A stretch of 64,000 nucleotides of DNA, taken from Kaistella antarctica (GTDB lineage: Bacteria; Bacteroidota; Bacteroidia; Flavobacteriales; Weeksellaceae). Position 1 is the stretch's first letter. The number at the start of each line of letters is the position of its first letter. The position numbers were made by a program, and so were the translations under genes. Shown here piece after piece: positions 53,710 to 62,026 of the stretch. Below the pieces are notes generated by a model. That model made no database searches. It was given only the letters and a program-made list of their open reading frames with translations, and was not told where the DNA came from. The stretch spans positions 310,001 to 374,000 of the forward strand of contig NZ_FOIX01000004.1 in NCBI RefSeq assembly GCF_900109615.1. The letters run 5' to 3'.

Positions 53710-54303
53710 TCACCCACCCCTTTCCGCTATATACTTTTCCGCATCAAAGGAAAGGAAGGGCAAGGCGGTGTAAAACAGGAGGGTTAGATCCATGGTGAAG
53801 GTGCGGTGTTGGGCGTACCAGTTGTTCAGACGGACTTTATCTGGCCAGATGATGGTATCGTTGTATTGTAAAGGGTTGGGTTGGGTGGAGAGCAGGTGTT
53901 CTTCGTCGCGGTATTTGAGGGAAGCTAAACCGGTAAGGCCAGGTTTTAGATTGAGGAGAAGTCGGTCTTTTTCTGGCAGTACATCAGCATAGCCTGGAAT
54001 GTCAGGCCGTGGACCTACAAAACTCATTTGACCTAAGATGATGTTGAACAGTTGTGGAAGCTCGTCGAGTTTGGAAGCTCGTAGGAAACAACCAAATGAG
54101 GTTACTTTTTGGGTCGTGTCACTGAACGATTTAATTTTATAAATGCGAAAGGTTTTACCGTGCTGACCAATGCGATCCTGAACAAAAAGACCAAAAGACT
54201 TGGTATCGATGCTGGCAATCATTAAACAAAGAAGTAAAATACCGCTCAGCAGGAGTAGGCTCAGCAGCGCAAAAAAGAGATCAAAGAAACGTTTGGTTAT
54301 CAC
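53710..54303 (-). CDS. Second initiating sugar transferase (small PglC/WcaJ-type phosphoglycosyl transferase)
   Basis: A 197-aa monotopic phosphoglycosyl transferase, predicted to move a sugar-1-phosphate to undecaprenyl phosphate. N-terminal hydrophobic re-entrant helix (LFFALLSLLLLSGILLLCL), the catalytic Asp-Glu dyad in ASKLDELPQLFN, then FVGPRPDIPGY and LKPGLTGLASLKYRDEE. The usual FKTM loop is IKSF here, so it is a divergent member. It starts with GTG, and that GTG overlaps the TGA of the PglD-like gene (GTGA, 54300-54303). It is the last gene of the cassette. Two such transferases in one operon suggest either different donor sugars or a changed role for this one. Confidence 0.83.
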   Translation of the reverse strand: MITKRFFDLFFALLSLLLLSGILLLCLMIASIDTKSFGLFVQDRIGQHGKTFRIYKIKSFSDTTQKVTSFGCFLRASKLDELPQLFNIILGQMSFVGPRPDIPGYADVLPEKDRLLLNLKPGLTGLASLKYRDEEHLLSTQPNPLQYNDTIIWPDKVRLNNWYAQHRTFTMDLTLLFYTALPFLSFDAEKYIAERGG

Positions 54304-54917
54304 TCAGGTTTATTGAATTTAATAATGCGGCCTGGATTACCCACAACCACTGCGTAATCGGGAACATCTCTGATGATGACTGCACCGGCACCAATGATGG
54401 CCCATTTCCCAATCGTAAGGCATTGAATCACACTGGCTCCCATTCCGATCTGACTTCCTTCGCCAATAGTACAGTGTCCTGCAACGGCTGCATTGGGAGA
54501 AACGTGAACGTAATCTCCTAGCACACAATCATGTTCTACGATACTGCCAGAATTCATTATACAGTGCTTACCCAGTTTAGTTCCTGCATTGACCACGGCT
54601 TTCGGCATAATCATCGTCCCCTCTCCTACTTCAGCAAACTGCGAAACATTAGCGGCAGGTGCGATGGCTTTAAAATAAGAAAAGGCATGGGTTTCGACAA
54701 TCTTTTTCCGAATCCAGTTATTGCCGATGGCTACGATGAACTGATCATTAGGCGTGGGGACGTAAGATTTTGTAGAAATGATGGGAATATTAAGCAGCGT
54801 GCTTTCTGCAGGATGATCATCGAGAACGGTGTGTACGTTGATGTTGCTGGATATTAAAATATCTGCCACTACTTTACCATGACCACTGCCTCCAAATAGA
54901 TAGTATTTTTCCTTCAT
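54300..54917 (-). CDS. pglD: PglD-like UDP-amino-sugar acetyltransferase
   Basis: Acetylates UDP-4-amino-4,6-dideoxy-GlcNAc in the bacillosamine pathway, by family. The 205 aa show the PglD plan: N-terminal Rossmann-like domain (YYLFGGSGHGKVVADILIS), then a left-handed beta-helix with hexapeptides from about residue 95 (NVSQFAEVGEGTMIMPKAVV). The catalytic His should be the one in SIVEHDCVLG, and the C-terminus VVVGNPGRIIKFN closes the helix. It follows the PglC-like gene by 3 bp and overlaps the second transferase. A PglE/PglF-like pair that could supply its substrate is at 13872-17057. Confidence 0.85.
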   Translation of the reverse strand: MKEKYYLFGGSGHGKVVADILISSNINVHTVLDDHPAESTLLNIPIISTKSYVPTPNDQFIVAIGNNWIRKKIVETHAFSYFKAIAPAANVSQFAEVGEGTMIMPKAVVNAGTKLGKHCIMNSGSIVEHDCVLGDYVHVSPNAAVAGHCTIGEGSQIGMGASVIQCLTIGKWAIIGAGAVIIRDVPDYAVVVGNPGRIIKFNKPE

Positions 54918-54920
54918 ATT

Positions 54921-55526
54921 TTAGAAATTACCTTTAAACGCTTCAATTGTTACCTGCCCCTCCTGTGAAATACCCTCTCGTACCAAAACTTTCTTCAAGG
55001 TTAAGAACAGTATTTTGATATCTAAAAGTATACTAATATTTTGGGTGTACCAAACATCATATTCAAATTTCTGCTCCCAGCTGATGGCATTGCGACCATT
55101 GACTTGAGCCCAGCCTGTAATGCCAGGTCTGACGTTGTGTCTTTGCTGCTGAAAGGCATTGTATAAAGGAAGATATTGGGGCAACAAGGGGCGAGGACCG
55201 ATTAAACTCATGTCTCCAGTGAGGACATTAAATAATTGGGGGATTTCATCCAAAGAGGTCTTGCGCACAAAAGACCCGAGCGATGTTAGGCGGTTATGAT
55301 CTGGCAACAAATTACCTTGAGCATCTCTTTGATCGGTCATGGTTTTAAACTTCAGAATGCTGAAAATCTTGCCCTGCAAACCCGGGCGCTTTTGAACAAA
55401 AAAGGGCTTGCCTTGATTGGCAAAGAAGAGTCCGACAGTGACGATTAAAAAGACGGGACTTAGCACCAACAAACCTAAAGCAGCTGCAGTGAAATCAAGA
55501 AGTCTTTTAAAGAAAGATTTATACAT
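54921..55526 (-). CDS. pglC: PglC-like initiating sugar transferase
   Basis: Phosphoglycosyl transferase of 201 aa that starts glycan assembly on undecaprenyl phosphate; PglC itself uses UDP-diNAc-bacillosamine. Seen: N-terminal [20 protein letters not shown] with re-entrant helix, [11 protein letters not shown], catalytic dyad in [51 protein letters not shown] and [18 protein letters not shown] use the ATG at 55524-55526, which overlaps the upstream glycosyltransferase by 8 bp; a longer frame reaching 55583 would overlap by 65 bp. The order GT4, PglC, PglD repeats that of Campylobacter pglA-pglC-pglD. Confidence 0.88.
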   Translation of the reverse strand: MYKSFFKRLLDFTAAALGLLVLSPVFLIVTVGLFFANQGKPFFVQKRPGLQGKIFSILKFKTMTDQRDAQGNLLPDHNRLTSLGSFVRKTSLDEIPQLFNVLTGDMSLIGPRPLLPQYLPLYNAFQQQRHNVRPGITGWAQVNGRNAISWEQKFEYDVWYTQNISILLDIKILFLTLKKVLVREGISQEGQVTIEAFKGNF

Positions 55527-56667
55527 GGTCTGTTTCTTTTTTATAGGCTGCCAACAAAGCTTCCCAAACGACTTGCTGCTCATAGTTGTCTACTACTTTT
55601 TTTCGGGCCTGCTGTTGAAGCTTTTGATATAACGTTTGATCTTCCACTAGGAGGCGCATGGCTTTTTCCAGGGCAACAGGATCTTTTACCGGAATAATCA
55701 AACCGTTTTGGCGATCCTGGATTATTTCATTACACCCGTTGATATTGGTGACGATACTGGGTAAACCCATGGCACCCGCCTGCAGAACCCCATTAGGAAA
55801 ACCTTCGCGGTAACTGGGGAAAACCAAGGCATTGGCAATGGCAAAGTAAGGACGAACATCAGGTTGAAAACCAACGGTTATGATATTAGCAGTAAGGTCA
55901 ATTTCCTGAAGGGTTGCAGGTTTTAAGGCATCTAAATTTGGTTCATAGTGACCGACTAAGAGTAATTTCACTTGGGGAAGGGCTAAGGATTTAAAAGCCG
56001 TGATGAGTTCATTAATCCCTTTATCACCTACCAAGCGCCCAATGAAAATGAAGACAAAGTCATCGGTTTTTAGGTCTAGTGTGTTTCGGAGGTTATCATT
56101 GTCAAGGTCGGAGAAATGAAGGGGGCTGAAATAAGCAGTATCGATGCCATTGGAGCTTCCGTTGGCGATGACTTCTAATTTGTTAGGTTTACAAAAATGG
56201 TTCTGCGTAATGATTTCTTTTAAACCGAAAGAATTGGGGTAGACTTTGGTGGCAAAGGAATAGGTTAGCTTTTCAACAAAGTTCAAGACCTTTCTTTTGG
56301 TTCCCGTAGCTTCTAATAGGGGCAAGCCAGCAACGGTGTGAAAGCGGTGGGGAACTCCGGCTAAAAAAGCAGCCATCATACCGACGATGCCGGCTTTTGG
56401 GGTGTGGCTGTGAACAATTTCAGGTTTTTCTTTTTTTAAAAACTGATAGAGCTTAAAAACCGCAGTAAGATCTTTAAGGGGAGAAATGGTCCGGGTCATC
56501 TCGAGATGATGGTACTTCACGCCATATTTTTTGGTTACCCTTTGGAGTTCTTTGTCATCAGCGGATATGGCAGTAACGTCATAGAACTGATTCATGTATG
56601 TAAGTTGATTACCTAAGAGTTTATCCAGGGAAATTGGAACCGTAGTAATGCGGATAAGTTTTTTCAA
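55519..56667 (-). CDS. Glycosyltransferase family 4, PglA-like
   Basis: GT-B retaining glycosyltransferase of 382 aa, predicted to add the second sugar to the lipid-linked starter made by the adjacent PglC-like enzyme. Seen: [18 protein letters not shown] in the N-terminal domain, then [22 protein letters not shown] and [22 protein letters not shown], the EGxPNxxxE-type nucleotide-binding region, in the C-terminal domain. The start is TTG (56665-56667): no in-frame ATG or GTG lies between it and an upstream stop, and the family N-terminus begins there. A -7 box TATCTTTG (56687-56694) lies about 20 nt upstream. First gene of the leftward cassette. Confidence 0.86.
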   Translation of the reverse strand: MKKLIRITTVPISLDKLLGNQLTYMNQFYDVTAISADDKELQRVTKKYGVKYHHLEMTRTISPLKDLTAVFKLYQFLKKEKPEIVHSHTPKAGIVGMMAAFLAGVPHRFHTVAGLPLLEATGTKRKVLNFVEKLTYSFATKVYPNSFGLKEIITQNHFCKPNKLEVIANGSSNGIDTAYFSPLHFSDLDNDNLRNTLDLKTDDFVFIFIGRLVGDKGINELITAFKSLALPQVKLLLVGHYEPNLDALKPATLQEIDLTANIITVGFQPDVRPYFAIANALVFPSYREGFPNGVLQAGAMGLPSIVTNINGCNEIIQDRQNGLIIPVKDPVALEKAMRLLVEDQTLYQKLQQQARKKVVDNYEQQVVWEALLAAYKKETDHV

Positions 56668-56686
56668 GGCTAGGTATTAGATTGGG

Positions 56687-56694
56687 CAAAGATA
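56687..56694 (-). promoter_or_regulatory. Putative -7 box of the pgl-like cassette
   Basis: Minus-strand TATCTTTG, 19 nt before the TTG start of the GT4 gene; matches TAnnTTTG. The flanking repeat array begins 60 bp further right. Confidence 0.45.
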
Positions 56695-56754
56695 AAGTTT
56701 TATCTGATTAAAATAAAGGTTAAAGATTGATGGTGCTGGTTGACTGGTGTTGGC

Positions 56755-58073
56755 GCTTTTCTAGCCGCAGAAGCAATTTCGATTGAATTTTGTTACTTAG
56801 TTTATAATGCATTATTTGAGTTGAGATTGCTTGTCCGCCGCGGCGGACAAGCTGTCGTTCGTGCCTCACTCCTCGCAATGACGAGGTTACGTCATTGCGA
56901 AGTGGCGGATGGATTTAGCAATTGGCGAGGATTATCTAGCCGCTGAAGCAATCTCGATTTAACTATGTTACTTAGTTTATAATGCATTAGTCGAGTCGAG
57001 ATTGCTTCGTCGTTCGTGCCTCACTTCGCGCAATGACGTGGACTTGTCATTTCCGAAGTGGCTGACAGACTTATCAATTGGCGAAGTGTTTTCTAGCCGC
57101 TGAAGCAATCTCGATTTAAACTTTGCAATTAATCCGCAAATATTATAAAAGATCTGTTGCTACAATGAAAATAGTTATATTAATGTGTTTTAATAATACA
57201 CAATATTTTTTATTAAGTCCTTTTGCCTTGATGCAAAAGAACGAAAAAATCAAGACTGGATCGTTTTGCTAAAAAACTACAATTTCTTCTAAGAAAATCC
57301 CCAAAACTCGGGCGGAATGATTGATTCCATATCAACTCTAAATTTTTGCCGCCACTCAAACAATGGGAATTTTTAGGAGTTGCTAGGTGAGAAAGTCAGT
57401 GGGAAGAAATTGCAATTTTTATTAACGCAAAATGCTCCTAAGTCTTTTTGAAGGCACGCTAAGTTGGCGATATTGCTTTAACACATGAGGACAAGCTGTC
57501 GTTCGTGCCTCACTCCTCGCAATGACGTGGACCTGTCATTGCGAAGTGGCAGATGGGTTTAGCAATTGGCGAGGATTTTCTAGCCGCTGAAGCAATCTCG
57601 ATTGAACTTTGTTGCTTAGTTTTATCATGCTTTACTTGAGTTGAGATTGCTTCGTCGTTCGTGCCTCACTCCTCGCAATGACGAGGGGTTGGTCATTGCG
57701 AAGTGGTGGGCAGCGTTATTAATTGGCGAGGATTTTCTAGCCGCTGAAGCAATCTCGATTGAACTTTGTTACTTGGTTTATAATGCATTACTCGAGTCTA
57801 GATTACTTTCCGCCGGGGCGGACAAGCTGTCGTTCGTGCCTCACTTCTCGCAATGACGAGGGTTTGTCATTGCGAAGCGGCGCTAATCCTTTTCAATTAT
57901 GTGTTGTTTTGAAAGCCGCTGAAGCAATCTCGATTGAACATTGCTGCTTAGTCTATAATGCATTACTTGAGTTGAGATTGCTTCGTCGTTCGTGCCTCAC
58001 TCCTCGCAATGACGAGAATTGTCTTACGCCGCGGCGGACAAGCTGTCGTTCGTGCCTCACTGCTCGCAATGAC
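56755..58073 (-). repeat. Array of the same palindromic repeat in opposite orientation, cluster 2 (seven units)
   Basis: Same family as cluster 1 but reversed, so here units read GTCATTGCGAAGTGGC ... CCTCGCAATGAC. Units: partial 56755-56882, 56891-57037, 57046-57526 (interrupted), 57535-57682, 57692-57857, 57866-58013, and a left-truncated piece 58026-58073. The spacer differs from cluster 1 (GTTACTTAGTTTATAATGCATT instead of TATAAGTGCAAGTG). Units at 56755 and 57692 carry the GC palindrome insert. Together with cluster 1 it brackets the four-gene pgl-like cassette as an inverted pair. Confidence 0.9.
57046..57526 (-). repeat. Repeat unit whose centre is replaced by about 360 bp of unrelated AT-rich DNA
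   Basis: Left part (57046 to about 57128) and right part (about 57488-57526) match other units of cluster 2. The DNA between them is AT-rich, contains a TTTTGCCTTGATGCAAAA palindrome (near 57221), and has no convincing reading frame. It takes the place of the normal spacer plus part of the inner inverted repeat. Confidence 0.65.
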
Positions 58074-58153
58074 GAGGTTTGGTCTTGCATCAATCATCAA
58101 TGATCATTCATCATTTATTGGTGCTGGGTGGTGAGTGCTGGAGTTTAATTAAT

Positions 58154-58183
58154 AAAAAACTTCTGACAAGTAGGTCAGAAGTT
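58154..58183 (-). terminator. Rho-independent terminator of the DUF6266-type gene
   Basis: Perfect 10-bp stem around 58158-58183 (AACTTCTGAC/GTCAGAAGTT) with a 6-nt loop; on the minus strand it is followed by TTTTTTATT. It lies 8 bp beyond the stop of the gene at 58192-58836. Confidence 0.88.
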
Positions 58184-58191
58184 GGTTAGGG

Positions 58192-58836
58192 TTAGGTGAT
58201 GAGGACGGTGCCGGCGTAGGAGGACAGGGAGACCAGCTTGAGGTCGGCGGAGCGGAAGGCGAGCCAGACGTGGAGGGTTTTGCCCTGGAAACTGGGTGCG
58301 AGTGGAATCGTCACGGTGGCAGCGAGGCGGACGGCGACGTTTTCCATGAAGGTGGGTTTGGAGTCACCTTCGGCGATGTAGAGCAATTGGACGGCATCGG
58401 TTTCGCGGAGAGGATCTGCATTACTGTTTTCAAACCAGGTTAGGTCAAACGTGAGCGGTGTAGCGGCGGTTAGACCGGTCGGCACGGCACCCAGCAACGA
58501 GCCACGCGCAAATTCAATTTCAGAATAGGTTGGCGTAATGACGTTGAGGACATAGTCGAGCTTGAAAGCGTAGAGGACATTGGTCATGGCCTGGTTGAAG
58601 GGTGACTTCATGCCCGACCGGGTACCGAAATAGATTTTTGCAAATTCTTTGTAGGGCAGCATGAAGTCGTAACTTTTGGTCATGCGCGATTGAATAAGCA
58701 GTTGTTTCGCCGTAGCGGCTTTGGTTCTTTTGCGGGGACGTGCGCGCAAAATTTCATTTCCTGAAACATTGGCAACCACCAGGCGGCCAACGGTGCCGGA
58801 GGAACCCGACAGCAAGGAATCAATTAGTTTTCCCAT
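58192..58836 (-). CDS. DUF6266-type protein of unknown function
   Basis: A 214-aa protein starting MGKLIDSLLSGSSGTVGRLV. That start, the RPRKRTKAATAKQLLIQSRM block and the overall length match the Bacteroidota family DUF6266; no function is established for it. No signal peptide, TM helix or catalytic motif is visible. The C-terminal half has alternating beta-like strands (LTFDLTWFENSN, TLHVWLAFRSAD). I use the ATG at 58834-58836; a longer frame reaching 58911 would begin upstream of the likely transcription start. GC content is clearly higher than in the neighbours, which may mean transfer. It is flanked by repeat cluster 2 on one side and a small HTH gene on the other. Confidence 0.72.
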   Translation of the reverse strand: MGKLIDSLLSGSSGTVGRLVVANVSGNEILRARPRKRTKAATAKQLLIQSRMTKSYDFMLPYKEFAKIYFGTRSGMKSPFNQAMTNVLYAFKLDYVLNVITPTYSEIEFARGSLLGAVPTGLTAATPLTFDLTWFENSNADPLRETDAVQLLYIAEGDSKPTFMENVAVRLAATVTIPLAPSFQGKTLHVWLAFRSADLKLVSLSSYAGTVLIT

Positions 58837-58877
58837 AGCGTTAAGTTTTAAAATGTTAAAAAAATTATTTAGTCTGA

Positions 58878-58911
58878 CAAACGTAGACCGCAGGTTGGTA
58901 AGTTTTGCCAA
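58878..58911 (-). promoter_or_regulatory. Putative promoter of the DUF6266-type gene
   Basis: Minus-strand -7 TACGTTTG (58878-58885) with TTG (58909-58911) 23 bp upstream. The leader to the ATG at 58836 is about 35 nt. Confidence 0.5.
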
Positions 58912-59072
58912 GCGTTCCGAAATCTTCCGAAATCTTCCGTTTTACCCCCGGACAAATACCAACTTAGAGGGTGAGCTTGGGGTGGTTAAGGGGCGCGCGA
59001 GGGGTGGCGAGGGGGATTGCGGGGGAGATCGAGGTATCGTTCATCGTTGATCATTGATCTTTGATAATTGAT

Positions 59073-59100
59073 GGGTAATGGGTAATGGGTAATGAGTAAT
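59073..59100. repeat. Heptamer tandem repeat (GGGTAAT)4
   Basis: Three exact GGGTAAT units and one GAGTAAT. Confidence 0.8.
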
Positions 59101-59320
59101 GGTAAGCGATCGTTTATGAGTGATCATTGATCATTTATTAATGATACATAGCTTGCTTTGGGGGGATGCGTGTATTCGCCCTAAATGCAGGGTGGTTTCA
59201 CCCTAATTGAGTTTTGGGGTTTTATGGTTGAGAAATAGTTTTTAACTTCGGTAGCCCAAACCGGCAAATTTAAAATCTAAAACAATAACTCTATAATGTA
59301 AAACTATCAACCTTACTATC

Positions 59321-59611
59321 ATGAAAACTCCACCCCTTTTCAGCGAAGCTCAATTATTGCAGTGGCACGAGGAACTCGAGGCGATGCACAAAGAATTAAG
59401 AAACGGCGTTGTACCCCTGACCGCGGCTAATGTATTAACAGAGCAAGACGTGTGTGCGCTGCTTAAAGTAACGAACCGCACGGTGAGGAAATACCGAAAG
59501 CAGCAATTTATTGGCTATACCAAAATGGCAGGTACGATTATTTACTTTAGAAACCTGCTATATCTGGATTTAGTACGGCTGTATTATTTGAATCGCTCCA
59601 AGCAGAAATGA
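59321..59611 (+). CDS. Small helix-turn-helix DNA-binding protein
   Basis: A 96-aa protein. The N-terminal 35 residues are helical and charged (LLQWHEELEAMHKELRN). Residues about 42-80 read LTEQDVCALLKVTNRTVRKYRKQQFIGYTKMAGTIIYF, which fits the excisionase/MerR-like winged HTH (HTH_17) with the recognition helix at NRTVRKYRKQQ. Such proteins are common beside mobile or accessory DNA in Bacteroidota and often regulate or accompany integration. No integrase is seen here. It is convergent with the CapK-like gene, leaving only 4 bp between the two stops, and may be transcribed alone. Confidence 0.8.
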   Translation: MKTPPLFSEAQLLQWHEELEAMHKELRNGVVPLTAANVLTEQDVCALLKVTNRTVRKYRKQQFIGYTKMAGTIIYFRNLLYLDLVRLYYLNRSKQK

Positions 59612-59615
59612 TTAG

Positions 59616-60992
59616 TTATTTTTCCTCGGAAATAAGATGCTTGACATTGTTCTTAACCATTCTGAACTTCCCGCTTTTTTCGGTTGGGATATCCTCTACG
59701 TATTGAATATCCAGAATCATTTGGTCTCCTATCCTATCTCGCCAGTTTTGTATCAACTGTTTTTCGACTTTTTCTGAAAATTCTTTATCGTCTTTCATGA
59801 CTTTGACTACAATTTGGTTGAGGTCATCCTGAATGGCCTGAAATTTTATAATTCCTTCCGTATCTTTCAAAGTATTGGAAATATTGCCTAAATTAATTTT
59901 GCCGTTTTCAGGGGAATAAATATAGTCATCAATTCGACCTAATATTTCTTTCACCAAAGGATTATGATTACCGCAAGAACAAGTTTTGGACTCATTTTCC
60001 AAGGTGATAGAATCTCCGATGTCATACCGAATCAACGGAGTACCTTCGGTGGTAAAAGAGGTCAGGACTAATTTACCTGATCGAGTTGGATTGTTATTTT
60101 CATCTAATACTTCGAAAACGCCACTTTGCAGTTCCAGATGTAAATTACCATTGCTGCATTCAATAATAAATGGTGCGCCTTCGGAAGAGGCATATTGGTT
60201 ATACATTTTGGTTTTAAAGAACGATTCTATGACCTCGTACATCTCTTCTGTTAATGTTTCTGCCGTGGGGAAAATAGCCTTAACCGTATTCGCTGGAAAG
60301 ACGATTTTATTTTTCAAGCCAAATTTTGCAATTTCTAAAATGCTGGAGGGAAAACCCACTAAGTATTCAGGTTGAAATTTTATTAAATCTTGAACGTAAG
60401 ATTGTAGATAGGCGTCTTTGATGTGAAAAGTAGAATAATAACGAACTTTATAAAGAAAATCGGTTTTCCAAAACCGATTTTGCCGAATATCTTTATCTGT
60501 TAGTAAATTTTTACCCGAAAACCAGGCCGTTTTTTTGCCTAATTGATAGCCGAAACGATTTCGAAAGTCATCTAACATCGCAAATCTTTCCTGCATATTG
60601 TCGTTCGTAAAAAGAACCTCTAAAGATTTTCCGGTTGTACCTCCAGTTTTAGAAACAATGCCTGTTGCTTTAGGCACTGTAAAAATATCGGCGATATTTT
60701 TCCTTAAGTCTTCTTTTTTAAGAATCGGCAATTGGTGCAGTTCTGATAAATCGACATCAGGATAATTTTTATAGAAAGCAGAACTGGTTTTTGCGTTCTT
60801 TAGGAAAACAGAAAACCGTTCTTTTTGCGTGGCTTTTAATTGCGCCAAAAATAATGTTCTATTTTCTTTAAAAATAGTTCTGAACTTCCGATAAGAGCCA
60901 CCGTAACGTTTTTTGTAGGCGAGCCAATTAAAAATAGTGATGAGTAATTCCTGGAGAAAAACAGGAGATATGGCATATATTTTATCTTTCAT
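59616..60992 (-). CDS. CapK-like adenylate-forming enzyme (phenylacetate-CoA ligase family)
   Basis: A 458-aa member of the ANL superfamily branch often found in polysaccharide loci as CapK. Seen: ATP loop SKTGGTTGKSLEVLF (about residues 116-130), the YASSEGAPFIIEC block, RYDIGDSITL (adenylate-binding Asp) and EILGRIDDYI hinge near the C-terminus, followed by a short Cterm domain (VEDIPTEKSGKFRMVKNNV). A Cys-rich CSCGNHNP loop is typical of the family. The substrate is unknown; an aryl or acyl acid destined for a glycan is plausible given the deacetylase, acyltransferase and glycosyltransferase neighbours, which lie upstream on the same strand. Confidence 0.85.
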   Translation of the reverse strand: MKDKIYAISPVFLQELLITIFNWLAYKKRYGGSYRKFRTIFKENRTLFLAQLKATQKERFSVFLKNAKTSSAFYKNYPDVDLSELHQLPILKKEDLRKNIADIFTVPKATGIVSKTGGTTGKSLEVLFTNDNMQERFAMLDDFRNRFGYQLGKKTAWFSGKNLLTDKDIRQNRFWKTDFLYKVRYYSTFHIKDAYLQSYVQDLIKFQPEYLVGFPSSILEIAKFGLKNKIVFPANTVKAIFPTAETLTEEMYEVIESFFKTKMYNQYASSEGAPFIIECSNGNLHLELQSGVFEVLDENNNPTRSGKLVLTSFTTEGTPLIRYDIGDSITLENESKTCSCGNHNPLVKEILGRIDDYIYSPENGKINLGNISNTLKDTEGIIKFQAIQDDLNQIVVKVMKDDKEFSEKVEKQLIQNWRDRIGDQMILDIQYVEDIPTEKSGKFRMVKNNVKHLISEEK

Positions 60993-61066
60993 TTTTTACT
61001 ATATTTTAAAGAAATATTTCATAAAATTTAATCGAAACACAAGAGTTTACTAATCACTAACAACGT

Positions 61067-62023
61067 CTATCGTTGAAAATCCCCCATATTTTTGGAAGAG
61101 AAACCATACTGTTTGTTAAGTATTTTATAATATTCTAAAATCTCCCGTAACTGAATCATATTCTGCTGAGGAAAGGAGCCGAAATTATGGGGATGCCACC
61201 ATAAGTGGTAATTCTCCCCTTTTTTTGCTGCTACAAGCATTTCTTTTTTAATTCTATTCATCTTTAATTTTTGGATCGATTTTTCTTTTTGTGAATAGGG
61301 TCTAAAAAAGCGACTTGCAGGCAACAGAACCACGTCTTGCTCTTCTTTTATGTCTGAATTTTTAAAAGAAAGCTTATTACTAATAGGAAGTAAAGTATCC
61401 AATGCTCTCGCTAGTGGAATAAACTTATTATTCATTTTCCAAAACCAGACATCTGGATTGGTTCTTATCACATTATACTCGTTATCCTTTAGTAACTCTA
61501 AGTAACTAGTGTTGTATTGGTTACGCGGGAAAACCAAAGAAGTCAATTTCTTGGTAAACTTGCTTTTTGCAATCTTTTGGGTTGCTTGCAAATCTAGGTC
61601 GAATTCTTCCTTTGTTTGTCCTTCTTCATTACAATAATAATGGCTAAAAGTATGGCTTGCTAACTCTTGTCCTGGTGTTTTTATAATTTCTTGTATTAAT
61701 GAATAACCAAAATGAAAAGGATCTGTGCCTTCATCAGGTCCTACTACATTATTTCTAAAAAGATTGAAGTAATTAAGATTTTGATTGAGATAAGAAGGTT
61801 CTTTTGGCGGAGAGAAGGACATTACTTCTTCCCGTGATGAAGCAAATAAAAACCCAACTGTAGCCCAAGTCACTCTGATATTATATTCTTGAAACAATTG
61901 AAGCATTTCTAAAATGACGGTACGCGTATTTAGGAAATATTCAGATTTCTCTTCTAGGTTCCATACTTCGGCACCACCCCAGTGAAGTTCAAAATCTAAT
62001 GATATGATTAAACTGCCTGCCAT
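61067..62023 (-). CDS. Polysaccharide deacetylase family protein (NodB-like)
   Basis: A 318-aa carbohydrate esterase-4-type fold. The N-terminus SLIISLDFELHWGG carries the first Asp of the NodB metal site (LDFE), and ELASHTFSHYYC holds the HxxxH-type motif (SHTFSH). WWHPHNFG near the C-terminus supplies the late His. No signal peptide is seen, so it probably acts in the cytosol on a glycan precursor, unlike secreted chitin deacetylases. It lies 3 bp after the GNAT gene and 74 bp before the CapK-like gene. Predicted role: removal of an N-acetyl group to create a free amine that a neighbour could acylate (inference). Confidence 0.84.
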   Translation of the reverse strand: MAGSLIISLDFELHWGGAEVWNLEEKSEYFLNTRTVILEMLQLFQEYNIRVTWATVGFLFASSREEVMSFSPPKEPSYLNQNLNYFNLFRNNVVGPDEGTDPFHFGYSLIQEIIKTPGQELASHTFSHYYCNEEGQTKEEFDLDLQATQKIAKSKFTKKLTSLVFPRNQYNTSYLELLKDNEYNVIRTNPDVWFWKMNNKFIPLARALDTLLPISNKLSFKNSDIKEEQDVVLLPASRFFRPYSQKEKSIQKLKMNRIKKEMLVAAKKGENYHLWWHPHNFGSFPQQNMIQLREILEYYKILNKQYGFSSKNMGDFQR

Positions 62024-62026
62024 TTT

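Larger units (their letters stand above)
58837..59320. other. Intergenic region between the DUF6266-type and HTH genes
   Basis: This 480-bp gap contains a promoter pair for the leftward gene (58878-58911), a G-rich stretch (about 58965-59030), several TGATCATTGATC-like palindromes (about 59045-59070 and 59120-59135) and a GGGTAAT tandem repeat. No gene is supported. Confidence 0.5.

Noticed and set aside
51810-58073. Composite transposon made by the two inverted arrays
   Set aside because: There is no transposase or integrase, and the arrays differ in copy number and spacer sequence, so they are not insertion sequences. Inversion remains possible.
57641-58103. Overlapping rightward frames of 71 and 114 codons
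   Set aside because: Both are made entirely of palindromic repeat units read through; their protein sequences just repeat the DNA motif.
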